This document shows positions 36,070 through 49,400 of a stretch of DNA of 64,000 nucleotides, one piece after another. The DNA lies in NCBI GenBank assembly GCA_036345935.2, contig JADWOT020000001.1:12342623-12406622 (forward strand), read 5' to 3'. Source of the DNA: Taenia hydatigena (lineage: Eukaryota > Platyhelminthes > Cestoda > Cyclophyllidea > Taeniidae). The position numbers and the translations under genes were made by a program. The notes beneath the pieces were generated by a model. It worked only from the letters and a program-made list of their open reading frames with translations, did no database searches and was not told the DNA's origin. Numbering within the stretch: position 1 is the first letter of the stretch; each line of letters opens with the position of its first letter.

Positions 36070-38628
36070 TCAATTTATATAATATTTATATTCTCATATG
36101 TTTTCGTTAACAACTTTAACTGTATATAGTTACTTTTACCTTTTTCTCTTCCTGACTCTTTGCCTCATTCCCTTGTCCATGTTATGGCACTGCAGTCCCA
36201 CCTTGTTCCCTTTCTCCAAATTGAGTTTTTTCGTCCCATTGTTGTTTATATACTTTGTTCCACCAATTCTATTCGACCTCTCATGATCTTTCTCTCCTTA
36301 AATCTGTCTTTTAATTTGCTGACCTCAAAGCCTGTCCTTGCATCCCACCCCTTGTCTTGTCATTTATCGGATTCTGCTTTGTTATTGGTGTGTGTTTTTA
36401 ATTGAGTTTTTAATTAATTTAGAATTTCATTCTTATTTTTGCAAGTATTTGCAGCAACTGTTATCATTTGTTCGCACACCTTTCTGTCCGAATTCTTTTA
36501 ACTTAAGCATTTTGACAATAGACTTCGTCTCTTTATAGTAGATCAGCTTTAACATTACGCTCTCTGTAAACCACGACATCTGTGTTTGCACCTCTGATGT
36601 CCAGTAATTGTCGATAGTCCTGTCTTCTCACTTAATTTTGTCCCAATTCATCCCAAGCAGGCCCTACAGTCTTCCTCTCATCCCTCTAATTAGGCAAGGT
36701 GTATGCAAATGCGCTTGCGCTCAGTAGGCACTGTGACACCACACTGATTGGCACCAATATATACACCGCTGCTTGTGGTAATGGATGTAACTCTGGTTTA
36801 TGTTGTGATGCCGAGGAATCGTCAGGTCCTCTTGCATGATCGCGCTCTCTCATCGAACTTGCGGGGAATTTTTAGCAAGGGTTTTCACCTGCACCACTGC
36901 TGGTTTAGGTTGTGCCCATTTTAAACAAACGCACACTTATCAGAGCGCATATTGAGCATTAAACACATTATCTTCTGATTCGACTCATCTTTTAAGGCAT
37001 CACAAAATCCTGTAAGACACAAAATGTCCATTTATCTGATTTGCTTCCTTCCATTACTTCACATTCAGCTTTAGCGCCAACTGGATCTGATGCAATGACT
37101 GGCGAAGGAAACCACGGCTCTTAAAAAAGGTTAAAATTACGAGATTTAATTCTGGTTTAGTTACCTAGCAATTAATTAATATGAGCCTCTCTAAAACTAG
37201 CCCTTGTACCATTCTTCTGAATCCACTGCTCAGGTGCCAAACTTGCCAACTAAATGCGACATTTTTTGTGTCATTCATTGAGATCAACCTCAACTATGTG
37301 GAGTCCGACTGCTGCATGTGATTCGATGCTCCATTTACTCCCCACGATCAATTTCGAGGCGTTCTAATAAAAACTAACTATTATCCTACATTTTTAATGT
37401 CTAACCCACAGGAAAAGGGATAGAATCATATGCCATATCTTGACTTCCTCATAAAGACGTGCACGTGTGTAATGCGAAATATGTGGAACGATAATGTGAT
37501 TAGAGGGGAGTTGAAACAGCAGTCTGGCTATTACTATGATGTCGCAGTTATCCCACCTTTCCTATCTGTCGCGACCCCACTGCGCTATGACCAGCTATTA
37601 TGCGCTGTAATGGCGCAGGTCTGAGCACGTAAACAACAGTGACTAATGGTTTGATTTGTCAGTTGAATGAGCTACCCCTAGTTAATAAGGTCTCCTTACA
37701 AATGCAGAGAAATTAAGCGGCTTGAGCAATAAAACAAAGCGACGAATTTTGATGTAAGCGACTATCGATAGCAAGGCTACAAGCACCTTAAAATTGCTGC
37801 TCCTTAGCAAATCCATCAGTCTATGGGTTGTCTTATGAAACCCAACATTTCATAATAAGAAATTGGAAGCAACTGTCCCGAGATTGTTGCAATCGAAGAT
37901 GCACTGCAAAGTTGAAGTGAACCTAGTGAGTTTGTGGTGTTGTCTTCGTCTCATGCGGTTTGATGTTGGAGTGTTGCCACAGCTTGGAACTCCAGCGCTG
38001 ATACTCGTATTATCGTGTTTAGTGGTGTAAGCACATTATAAATGAAGCAAAGACGCAAGTTTATTGTTAAAATATTTTGTTTGTCTAAATGAAGGAGAAG
38101 AGTGTTGTGGTTGTGCATTCAAACGAGAGGTGAAAACACGACTGCGACTGCATGACCAGTTAGATAAAATGTTACACACTGCACACCCAATTTGAACACA
38201 CAAGTCTCCATTCTAGCAGTGGTCACTTGGGCACAACCGGTAAGGCCTTTGGTCATTGTGCTGATCACACTCTTCAAAATTGAGACAGATCACCCATCCA
38301 CCACTTCATCACTGATGTTTTTTGTACTTTACTGAGTCACTGCGCAATTTGAGACACATAGACGCTCTGCTCGTAATCGAAAAAATTAACTTAGTTTAGC
38401 CATAATTCTGCTTTCTAAGGCCAACTCCGATGTGACTCGTGGTAACAAGCAGGGATTGCCTTGTGCAACTGTGGTGCAGTAACTCTGGAAGTGGTTCTAA
38501 GCCCGAGTTTGCTAATACAAGTCATAAAGCACCACCTTCAACAATGGGCTTGTCACACTGCGATCCCCATCCACCCTTGTGGTAGGCGTAGAGTAGGGAT
38601 GGTTTGAATTAACTGACTTCAGCTTCCG

Positions 38629-38892
38629 TTAAAAACAGTCTACTGTACCTCGAACGCATCCGCAGCTAATTATCATGTTTTTGGGAACATCCCTTATTGC
38701 CAGTTTCAGAAAGCTTCTTCTTCGTGTTGGAATCGTGGACGGGTAATCTTTTGAGATACTCACGGTCCTATATTCCCAACCACACAAAGCAGGTTCTGTC
38801 TTCTTATTGATAGAATCCTCCTTGTAAAACAAAAATTCACCTTCGCGGTATACTTTGATCCTAGTCCTTTTCAACGTTGCCCTTCCACTCAA
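38629..38892 (-). CDS. 87-codon open frame in module E, right copy
   Basis: An uninterrupted frame with protein-like composition: RTRIKVYREGEFLFYKED, then CGWEYRTVSIS and RRSFLKLAIRDVP, ending in a cysteine-containing tail. The left-arm copy (27,466-27,730) has the same beginning but two stops, so the right copy is the better preserved. The strand pattern is loosely like a PH-type fold start, but no motif supports this. It may be an internal exon with the ATG incidental. Confidence 0.35.
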   Translation of the reverse strand: MSGRATLKRTRIKVYREGEFLFYKEDSINKKTEPALCGWEYRTVSISKDYPSTIPTRRRSFLKLAIRDVPKNMIISCGCVRGTVDCF

Positions 38893-39219
38893 AACATGAC
38901 TTTTGGTAAATAAATGCGGCTCGTCTAACTGTACTATAAGATTTAGCTAAAGGAGCTCGACTTTATTACCATCGGATGGTACACTGTTTGCCCTCAGCGA
39001 AATGTACTTCCTTCTTGTTTTAATAAATGTTTTGCAAACATCCTAGCAATTTCTCCTCCATTAGAGGGTTTTGTATTTGAAATGTAGGAAAAGTAATTCA
39101 TTTGATGTTTATTAGAAATTATTTAACATGGAAATAAATTCAGCTTTGGAGTGGACCTGGTTGTAGTTAGGTGGCAACAAGCAAATGCATTTTGAGAAAT
39201 TGACTTTGTTTATTGTAAA

Positions 39220-42200
39220 GCCTGCGCCATTCTTTATGATGTTTGTCCAATCATAGTGAAAGACTCTTATTATTTTAGTCGAATTGGTGCTGCAATCAAC
39301 CTCTCATCCCTACTCCACGTGTGCAGCAACACTGCTTCCAATCTCACGTGAATTATAATGTCACCAGGAGTTGTAAGAGCCTCCCTCTGACCCATTCACC
39401 CATTCAGATAGATCCATCAGCGCTAAAAGCATTACTTACCAGACGGTTTGATATCCGCTCTACCGTGTCTCGTCTTTCCACCAATGACACAAATATGTGC
39501 ATTGAGATAAGGACCGAAGCACAACGTGGCCAGAGGGGAGTAGGAGCAGTAGCTGGACGATGCGAACAGAATAGAGGGACGCTCCCTGTCTATGGATACC
39601 ATGCCTCCAGCACGTAGAATGTATGACCCTCGTCGCGGAATTACCTACAGCTGTTAGATGTTACGAAGACTTTGGGTCAGGCTTCCGAGTAGCATAGATA
39701 AAAGCTCCAGATTTTGTTAGCGGCATCGGCTACTCTTACCAAACAATCAGCAGGTTTAAGGAAATTTATATTTTTCCCCACCCATATAGTCCAGCATCAT
39801 TGAGATGTGCAGGAAAATGAAAACACAATTTGAGTGGGAAGATGAGGTGCATTTTATGAAGCGACAGTCGAAATCTTTGATACAATGCTCTCAAAAGCTT
39901 GTGTTCTTGCAATTTTTATAGCTCATCAGTTATTTTGTGTAAAATTTTGATAACGAGTTGCAACTGAGCTAAATCCACCTTCTGTAAGCGTAAGACTTGA
40001 TAAAATTCACAATCGAATTCACTCCTACTACACTTACAAATGCAAACTTTTGCTAAACGCATTTGGACGAGAGATAGTCTAAGTGAGGGCACACGTTGAG
40101 GTGGGTGGAAGGCACAATGGTAGGGTCTTAAAGTTACCAACAGCATGGAATTTCCATGTCTATGCTCCACGCTCACCACTACTAGTCTAAACACACAAAG
40201 CCGACGGTTAAGGAGAAATGTGAAAAGTTGCAGAATGCTATACTGAAGTACAGCCCAGGCGAACGCTTGAGCGGTGTGGAAAAAGGACCGATAATGGTAG
40301 GTGGATTTTGAATTCTCGCTACTCAGAGGATGCAAAAGTGTCTTTAATAAATCGTTCTCTTATAAAGTAGGTGCATCTACGAATTAAGATTGCTGCGATC
40401 TCTTGAAGGAGGATGAGGATCTCAGTTTTAGAAAACACTTCTTCCTTGACGTAAACGCTGCAACATGGTGTGCAATGGTTATTTGGGGCATAACAAACGC
40501 ATGAAGGAAAAAATTCGAGGAAATGCCTCATTTTAAAGGCGCATCACATACACCTGTCTGCTGCCACGCGGTAGACACTTTCTTCTGGTGCAAACCCTGC
40601 ATCGTGGCACGACTCAACTCCATTTCGTTCCCACTCCAAATCCAAAGAGGGCGGACAGGCAGACACTGCAGTAGTTAGTTAGCTCGGCTATCCACCAAAA
40701 GAGATTAAAAGAGGCTCGACATGCTCTGATCAAATAAAGTTGATTAAAACGCAAGTCATTCTGCATTCTGGACTTACAGTCAAGTGGCCGTTACAGCGCA
40801 GTATTAGCTCTACGGCATTAGTTCACACCGGTGGTTTAGTTAATCGTTACATAGACAAGCGGCTTCGAAGAAATCCTTCGAACTACTACATTACTGTTGA
40901 ATTGTCACAAACTCCTTTATTAGTACTCTGCAAAATTATGTCAGTACGGATGATTGTGCAAAAAGGTGTTTGTTCACATCTAACAAAAGTAACGCAGAGC
41001 TGTTGAATAACCTGTACAGCAAATGCTTACTCGACATCATTAATAGGCATGGCCCCATCTTCTCGATTCCCAGCTCAATGTGCTTATCATAATGTGATGA
41101 GTTTTCTTCCTTGGAAGTGTGGTTTCTCGCCACCGGCAAGGTTTCAGCGGTTCCCTGAGAGATTGGACTAAGTCAACTGACATTGCATTGTAAGTATTTC
41201 GTTGCTGGAGTTGGAGCAATGCTTGACGTAACTTGAGGAGCATCGAATGGGTTATTGCCCACCACCAGACACTAGTCCTCGCCAGCATGACCAATGGAGT
41301 GACCTCAGAGCACAGCCATTTGCACTGCGTGGATGAAGTAATCTGCCAAGTAAATGGGGTTGAAGATGATGTACTGGGGAATCTGCCATTCAATTAGAAG
41401 GTCCACTGCTTGCATCGTGATGCCAAAATAAGGTCTCTTTAGTTGGCAATAGCAGAGATTTTCGCCCTTGAGTTGGCCGTGAGGTGGGCCAGATACCACT
41501 AAAATTCCGTTGCAATATATCCTGCACATTCTTAATACACACCTTTCGTATTCATTGATTTTGCGTGCAAAGGAATTTCGTGCTATTTTTCAATGGTCCA
41601 CTGCGTTTTGCGGAAGTGTACTACGGAAAAGGGGGGAGAGAATGGAGGCGGCGGAGGCGAAAGTCAAGTAAGCTTGTACATTTTTGAATAAACTTGACCT
41701 CGATGTATGGAATGTTAGCCTAAAGTGGCTAAAATAACCAAGTTTTTAACTTCTGCAGCGTTATTTGACAGCATGAAGTGCATGTGAATCGTTTTCACGC
41801 CTCATAAAATACTGGGCATAAAGCGTGGCATGCCGATGTGAGCACAAAGACGGAGGCTTTGTCACCTTAGACAATGCTGTAATGTCATCTGGCGTGTCAT
41901 CTTATCAGGCCTCAAGTCATCTCATGGGTGATCCTTTGTCACGAGGGGGGCAAACGTGTGTTTCGTGAGGTCACACGGTGCAATCGATTAGCTGCATTAA
42001 GCACAGTCAGAGCGAAATTCTAGTATATTTTTTGAAGTTGCAAGCTTATCTTATATTTGTGGCAAACTTTCAATGCTTAACTCACGGTGATATTAATGGA
42101 TGCAATTGGAATGAAATGCGGATGTAAAATAGGCTGTGGGAGGAGCTGAGGACAAGCCGTAATCTCCGCTTGCTGCAGGAGAGACATGTCGTGTTGTCAC

Positions 42201-43040
42201 AATTAGTTCCTAACCGCTGGCACATTGAAGCCTATCACAATCCGCTTCGAGTGCCAGATCCTGTGTCCGATTGGACGCATGCGTGCCCTAATAGCGTCAA
42301 CAATGGAACCACTTGTATGGCGGATCATCTTCGAGGGTGTAACCAATAGAAGTTTAAGCGCCCATCAGAAGCAAATCTGAACCTGACAGTGGATAATAGA
42401 AACGTCCCGATGGTTGTAGTGAATTCCACTTCAGATGCGTGTTTTCTAAAATGACTTTTGTTATGTCTGCGACCATACACTCTTCCACAATTATTTTTAT
42501 ATCCCCATATGAAGGTTCCTATCAGTCGGCCTTTACTTGGACGTGCCATCACATTCCCCATTGCTTATGCGATAGGCTCCAGAATCTAGCGAAGCACCTG
42601 GTCTATCACCCCTGAAAAAATCACCTTTGTACACACGAAATATTGGTACTACTTTCTTGAATATTTATTTAATGACATTACAGCTTGCATTAAATTTGTG
42701 TTGTGGATGGCTTTGTAGAATTTCCTTTTTTAAGATTAATTGACCGGATTTTCAATTTCTCGAAAGAGTGCCTTCGATTAGTGGTCGTTTCGATCTTACA
42801 CCATGGTAACAATATGTCTCGTGCTACTTGAATTCACCGGTTATAAGTTGTCCACGATATGCTGGCTATTCTTTGTCAGTTGCCTTTATGGGTTTCATTT
42901 TTCACGGTCTAATAATATTTCTTTGCCTATTATTTGTGCATTTAGTGGTATCTAATTACAGGAGGCCTGAAAATGCACCAGACGATTGGAAGAGTTTTCC
43001 GTAGTTCCTAACGGCACTTTTGTGATCACTTGTTGGGGTC
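39220..43040 (-). repeat. Module A, copy 2
   Basis: Inverted copy of 23.25-27.08. It has lost about 55 bp near 39,460 that copies 1 and 3 keep (between GGTTTGATATC and CGTCTTT). The cysteine-rich frame is degraded. In the F segment (about 42.2-42.4) it shares several changes with copy 3 rather than copy 1, while near 39.7-39.9 it is the outlier. Confidence 0.87.
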
Positions 43041-43199
43041 CATAAGGCAAGGTCTTTTGTAGAGCACCCGGAACAGGTAGTAAAACAAACCGCTTATGAC
43101 GAAATAGTCTAACCGGTTTGATTTTGGCGATGTAGAATCACTCAAAAAAGAATCCACATTTGGAAAGACTTGTGAATGAAAATCACAACCATTTTGCCA

Positions 43200-44080
43200 T
43201 GCCGCTCAAGATTAACGAATTAAGAACGATCAGCGGCGAAGTTCTGTGTGGGTGATGATGCAACGGTTGGGCTATCCGTACATCGACAAGGAATGCGATG
43301 TCTCGATCCAGGCTGACCACATGACTTCCACTTAGACGTAGTGAATGCGCAGGTGGCAGATATGAGTTGACAGACGATGGGTTTAATGTTTCCTCACTTT
43401 CTTCACGTATGTGTGGATTAGCTTTTTCAAAGTTAATAACAACAATTGTTTATCTTTTGAATTTTTCCGTAACCAGTGCACAGGAGATTCAGTTTAATGA
43501 AACGTGTACCCACTTGTCAGTTGATACACATAAATGCAAAGGCAATCTACTTAAGGCGGTGCGAAATTATATAGGCGATGCATAACAGGAAAATGTTGCC
43601 GAGATTCATATACAAATGGAAATTGCTGGCATCAAAGCTAGCATTCAAAATTCTTCATTTATTTATTTGTAACGAATGGTCCTCTTACACGGCCATGATG
43701 TATGAAGTCGCTTTGACGCAAAAAACGTGGTAGAATGGGTCGTTTGGTTGGTTAGATATGTGGCTGCACCTTCTGCTGGAAAGTATAAAGTTTAGCTGCA
43801 TATTCTTCAAATTCGAGGCATTGCACTGGCAGCAGGATCGACGTTGGGTCCACGTTACATTTGGTTAAGTAAGAAGTTTTTTGTCCAGCAGTGATAGCAA
43901 GATATGCGTTTTATAGCAGTAGTCTCTTCGGGTATCACTCCGATCTAATTTTATTAAGTCGCACACATCAAAGTCAGAGGTGCATTGCTACCAAAGCCAA
44001 CTGATAAGCTGAAATGTTGACTTGTTCCTTTTTACTGTTGTGCGGGTACATCTCATCTCAGTAAAGATGTTTCAATATGG
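43200..44080. other. Junction sequence with one small frame
   Basis: No module copy was recognised. A plus-strand frame at 43,367-43,585 contains, from an internal Met at 43,409, a hydrophobic stretch ending FSVTSAQ that resembles a signal peptide with a cleavage site. A short cysteine-containing tail and a stop follow. There is no homology support, so it is noted but not called. Confidence 0.3.
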
Positions 44081-45560
44081 GTATGTGGAGAACAGCTACT
44101 TTCTACGAATCACTGAGAGTTCCGACTTCTTTACTGTTCATCTGGTGTTACGGCAAGCACACTTTATCTACGAGCTGGAAGGCGTCACTTTCCACCACTA
44201 CAAATGTGCACTTCGAGATGCTCACAAACCTTTATCAGGGACAGGATTTCGCATTTTACTGAACACCATATTTGGGTGGTTAGCATATTAGCCCTCACGA
44301 AGTACACCAAAAGGGTGTTATTGCGTTTTTGCATTCGTTTATTCCTTCCTCACATTTGACATTAGCTTTTGGTGGTTCATCAAATCCCTATTCGCTATCT
44401 GTTTGCCTTTTCGTAATCCGCTCTACAAAGTGCCGTATACAGCAATCCTGTTCAATAGGATTCACACCACAACCTTCTTTGCTCGTTTGCTGCTCTGCAA
44501 GCCGCTCACCAACAAGGAGGTAAATAGTAATGTGTCGGAGGCGACTTAATAGAATAGAAAAGACTTCAACTTAAATAGGATCACCGAGGTGCGTCCACTG
44601 AAGACATGCTAACTGACCAGGAAAGAGCAAATCGTCCACACCATGTGATGATGCGTCTACCATAAGTACTACAATCACCCAAGTAACTTCACTTACGAAT
44701 GTGCCTGTATCATAAGAGCTGTCCTGCATTAGAGATTCAATGCTTTTAACTACCTCTATAACATCGTCATGTAAACAAGATCGTGGCTACAAGTTCGATT
44801 TCCCACATAATAGACGTCTACACCTTTCTATGTTTCACAGGATTCGCTTCAATTTACGGTTCCATTCATCCCATGTGCGTGGAGTTTCGTTGGATTACAT
44901 TATATTTCATCTTTGCATGTGCGCGCATGATTTTTGACTTTGATAGCGCCTCTTGCTCGGAAATCAAACATCCCGTGAGAAAGGGACTTCCAGAACGAGA
45001 TTATTTAATAATTTTATCTGCATACGGTCACAAAGCGCATAATCAGTTATCCCTTGTGTCGCTACTTTCCAAAAGCTAAACGTTTCATTTTCATGAGTTG
45101 TCTACGAAGGCCTATCAATTTCTTAAACAAATGAGCATATGTATGCGTGAATGCGTAACAAATCTGTTGACGGTCATAGTGACCGGATTGGAATCACGAC
45201 CTCTGCCACGATGGAAGACAAATTGATGGGAAATTTGGCGCTGCAATTGCGGTCACATTGGATACAACTCCACACGCTATCCCCTCAACCACATCACCTA
45301 CTTCAGGGACCACTTACTACTAAGAAGCATTGACGGATGCGAGTGAACGAATCGAAATGGTGGATCTAGCAGGGATTGGCTTTCTAATGTGCATTGACAA
45401 AATCACAAATAGGGTCGTAAATGTCAAAAACCAATTTCTATTATGCGTCTTGCGCTTCCTGGAGCATTTTACGCAATTTATGCCTTTAATCATGTTAATG
45501 CTTTAGCTGCAGTTTCCTCCTAGTAAGCTGTGTGGAGGATTGCCAGCTTATTGGTTAATA
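44080..45560 (-). repeat. Module D, copy 3 (inverted)
   Basis: Reverse complement of module D. It matches copy 1 down to about 44,080 and copy 2 from about 44.25 to 45.56. It lies between A copies 2 and 3, whereas on the left side D follows E. This placement is the key to the order of duplications. Confidence 0.72.
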
Positions 45561-46446
45561 ACGGACTGGCAGCGTTAAAGTCGCAATCGCGTTAAGGCAT
45601 AGAGTTGGGAACGTAGGTGCTGCGTCGCTGATTCCTACAATGTTATCGCGTTTGTGATGTGAAGGGAGATCGGTATGTGGGGCACCTTCTTGGGTTGGAG
45701 TACTTAAACAGCACACTTATTTCTACTCACTGGTCATGAAAAGCGGTATATTCTGTCTGCGTTCGCTACGACACTTCTGCTAAACCTTTTGTAGCACTTA
45801 AGTGAAGATGTTGTTGGACCACTTCAACAATTAGGAGTTTTGCTTTCATAGGCAGGGTGCACGAGACCTAGTCCGTTAGGACACTTGTCTATTTTGAAAG
45901 TGTTTGTCTTGGAAAGCATTGTCATGCCCTTCATGTGGTGCATTAGCTTTATTTCCAGGTGCTGTAGTCGACTCTTTGGTCTGCCCGTTGGCTGCTGTGT
46001 GAGTATGGAGTGTCACTTGTTGAGTAGATGCCATATGTTTGCTTGCCCATGAATTAGTAGAATGGCAGATCACCTTCGCAGCGTTCGTTATTTACCAGCA
46101 CTCCATGCAACTTCAGCTCGGGTGCACACGAGTTCCTCTTTCAACGTACATTACTAACCAAGTTTTGAGTAAGTGGATGGGTCGATATGTAGCGATTTTA
46201 CCGTCTGGCAGGCAGACTTCTCCGCACTTTTCCTACATCGCTGATAACTTATCGGGAAAATCCCTTTCAGCAGTGAAGTAGAAAGCGAAATCACCAAAAT
46301 GATGATGCCTTTTCAAATTATTAAACACTTTTTCACAGACAAGGAAAGCTAGTGAACTTTGGACACGTTGGCATTATTTCTCTAAAGATCAGTTGGATTT
46401 TTGTGCACGTGCCGAACACACAGGTATTGCTTGAAACGAGTTCAGT
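45560..46446. other. Unassigned interval before the outer right arm
   Basis: No module or gene was recognised. One frame reads DVVGPLQQLG near 45.81, slightly like the start of gypsy integrase cores, but nothing else supports that. Confidence 0.35.
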
Positions 46447-46470
46447 TTTCTTTCTTTCTTTCTTTCTTTC
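46447..46470 (+). repeat. TTTC microsatellite at the arm boundary
   Basis: Six TTTC units in a row end exactly where the outer right arm begins (GCATCGGCGC at 46,471). No such run exists at the partner position in the left arm. Confidence 0.9.
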
Positions 46471-49400
46471 GCATCGGCGCTGCAATCAATCTCCCATCCC
46501 TTCTCCCCGTGTACTGCATTACAGCTTCCAATCTCGCGTGACTTACGATGTCACCAGGAGTAGTGCGAGCTCTTCATCAGCCCATTCACCCATTCAAATA
46601 GATCCATCAACACTAGGAGCGTTAATTGCCAGACGGTTTAATATCACCCAGTTCGTCTATTCTATTTTTTGCTTTTTCCGTTGGGCGATTCACACCATGC
46701 TACACTATGCCTCGTCTTTTTAGCAGTGGCACAAATGTATGCATTGAGGTGAAGAGCAAAGCATGGTGTGGCCAGAGGGGAATCGAAACAGCAGCTGGAC
46801 GACTATGAACAGAATAGGGGGACGCTCCCTGTCTATGAATGTCATGCTTCCAGCACGTGGCACGTATTATCCTCGTCGCGGAATTCCCTACAGCTGTTAA
46901 GCGTTACGACGACGTCCAGTCAAGCGTCGGAATAGCATAGATTACAGCTTCAGAGTTCGTCAGTGGGATCGGTTATTCTTAACACAAAAATGCAGCAGTT
47001 CCAAGAGTAATTGCATTTACCACCGCCAATATAGTCGAGCAGCATTGAGATGTGCAAGGAAATGAAGACACAAGTTGGGTAGGAAGGTGAGGCGCATTCT
47101 ATGAAGCAGCAGTTGAATTCTTTGCTACATTGCTCTCGAGAGTTTGTATTCTTGCATTTTTCACTGCTCATCGGTTGCCTTGTGCAAGATTTTGATAGCG
47201 AGTCCTATCAGAGCACAATCCACCTCTTGTAGACATGCGACTTGACAAACTTCTTAACCGCGTACAATCCCATCACATTTACAAATGCAACCTCTTGTCA
47301 AACACATAAAGACAAGAAGTAGTCCAAGTAGAGGCACACGTTGAGGTGGGTGGTAGGTACAACATTAGGGTCTTGAAGTTACTACTTCCCTCATCACTTC
47401 CGATTAAATGTGAATTAAGGCACCAACAGCATGGGAATTCCACTTCCAAACACACAAAGCCGCCGAGGTTGGGAAGAAAAGTGAGTTGCAAAAAGCGTAT
47501 ACTGCAGTACAACCAAAGCGAACGCTTGAACAGTGCCGAATAGGGACCAATAATTAAAGGTTAGGTGAACTTTGAATTCTCGCCTCTTGGACGATGTGAA
47601 ATTGTTTTCAATCTATCGCTCTCTTTTCTAGCAGTTGTCTCCATGACATGAGGTTGCCATCACTGCTTGCAGGAGGTTAGGAATCTCAGTTTTTGAAAAC
47701 ACTTTTTTTCATTACATAAACGCTCAAAAATGACATACGATGCGTAGCTGGCAGCACAGCAAAAGCACAAGAAGGAAATTCGTGAAAAGGCCTCATTTTA
47801 AAGGCAACTCGCACGCACCTGTCCACTGCCACGCAGCAAACATGTTTTTATGGTGCAAATCTTGTATCGCGTCACCACGCACCTCCATTTATTTCTTAGG
47901 TCTACACCGAAGGAGGGCGGACGGAAGCTACAAGTGCTTGGCAATCCACTAAGAGAGATTAGGAGGTGCTCAACATGCTCTAATCAAATAGAGCCGATTG
48001 AAACGCAAGTCATGCTGTGTTCTGGACTTGCAATCGAATGGCTGTTACGTCGTAGTAATAGCTCTACAGTATTTATTCACATTAGTATTTTAGTCGATCG
48101 TTACACAGACAAGCGGCTTCGAAGAAATCCTTGGTGCGACTACATTACCGTTGAAATACTACAAACTTCTTCGCCAATGCCCTCTGCATAATGATGTCAG
48201 AAAGGATAAGTGTGTGACAGAGGTGTTGGTTTAATTCTTTTACCCTCGATACAGAGTTGTTGAGTTATTTGTACAGTAAGTGCTTACTCGACATCATCAA
48301 TAGGCATGACTCTACCTTCTCGATTCCCAGCTCTAAGTGTTTATCACAATATGATGAGTAGTCTTCTTCGGAAGTGTGGTTTGCAGCCACGAGTGAGGTG
48401 CCAGCTGTTTTCTGAGGGAGTAGATTAAGTCAACTGGCATTGCATTATAAGTATTTTGTTGTTGGAATTAGAACAATACTCGACTTAACTTGAGAAGCAT
48501 CGAAGGGCTTATTGCCCACCACCAGTCACTAGCCCTTGTCAGCATGACCAATGGAGTGACTTCAGAGTACATCCATTTGCACTGCGTGGATGAAATGGCC
48601 CGTTAACGGGGTGGGTCCGAAGGAGACAACGTACTGGGAAACCTGTCAGGCGATTGGAAGGTTCGCTGCTTAAATCGTGATGCCAAAACGGAGTTTCATC
48701 GGATGGCAATGGCCGAGATATTTGCCCTTGAGTTGGCCGTTAGGTGGGCCAGATACCACTGCAATTCCGCTGTAATGTACTCTGCACATTCTTAATATAC
48801 ACACTTTTCATTCATTGATTTTGCGTGCAAAGGAAATTCGTGCTATTTTTAATGGCCTATTGCTTTTTGGAAGTGGAATACGGAAAAGGCGGGGGAGAAA
48901 GGAGGCAGTGGAGGCGGAGGTCAAGTCAACTTGTACACTTTTGACTAAAGTGGAACTGGCGCAAAACCTCGGTAGGCCACGACAAGAGTGTTGCTGATGC
49001 AGTGCTGGTCAAAAATGGCTCATGCTGAAAGACGTGCCACATCTCAGCTATATTTTACAGCGTTATTTGACAGCATGAAGTGCATGTAAATAGTTTTCGC
49101 GTCTCATAAAATGCTGGGTATAATGCGTAGCATGGCGATGCGAGCATAAAGGTGGAGACTCTGTCACCTTAGACAATGTTGTAATGTCAGCAGGCCTCAA
49201 ATCAACTTATAGGTGATGCTTAGTCACGTGGGGACAAATGCGTGTTTCGTGAGGTCACACAATGCAGTCAATGGGCTGTATTAGACTGCGTGATTATTTG
49301 ACCTCACGTGACACCCAATGGCATGACATTTATTTGGCTGATCGCAAGCACAGTCAAAGCCAAACTTTAGCGTAGTTTTATGAATTTTTAAGCACAAATT

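Larger units (their letters stand above)
35640..43200 (-). repeat. Inner palindrome, right arm
   Basis: Inverted copy of 22,980-30,310, comprising E (35.64-39.22) and A copy 2 (39.22-43.04). It then continues past a deletion (junction near 43,037) into sequence matching 22,985-23,140 of the left arm: TCTTTTGTAGAGCAC, then GTTTGATTTTGG and CACTCAAAAAAGAATC. Beyond about 43,200 the match ends. Confidence 0.87.

Noticed and set aside
45700..46280. Possible gypsy integrase
   Set aside because: Only one short DVVGPL-like string was seen, with no catalytic D-D-E pattern or further alignment.
27022..46471. Assembly artefact from joining two haplotypes head to head
   Set aside because: The arms differ by many substitutions and indels and include a third A copy and differing insertions. 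Two haplotypes joined once would not give two axes. Long reads would still be decisive.
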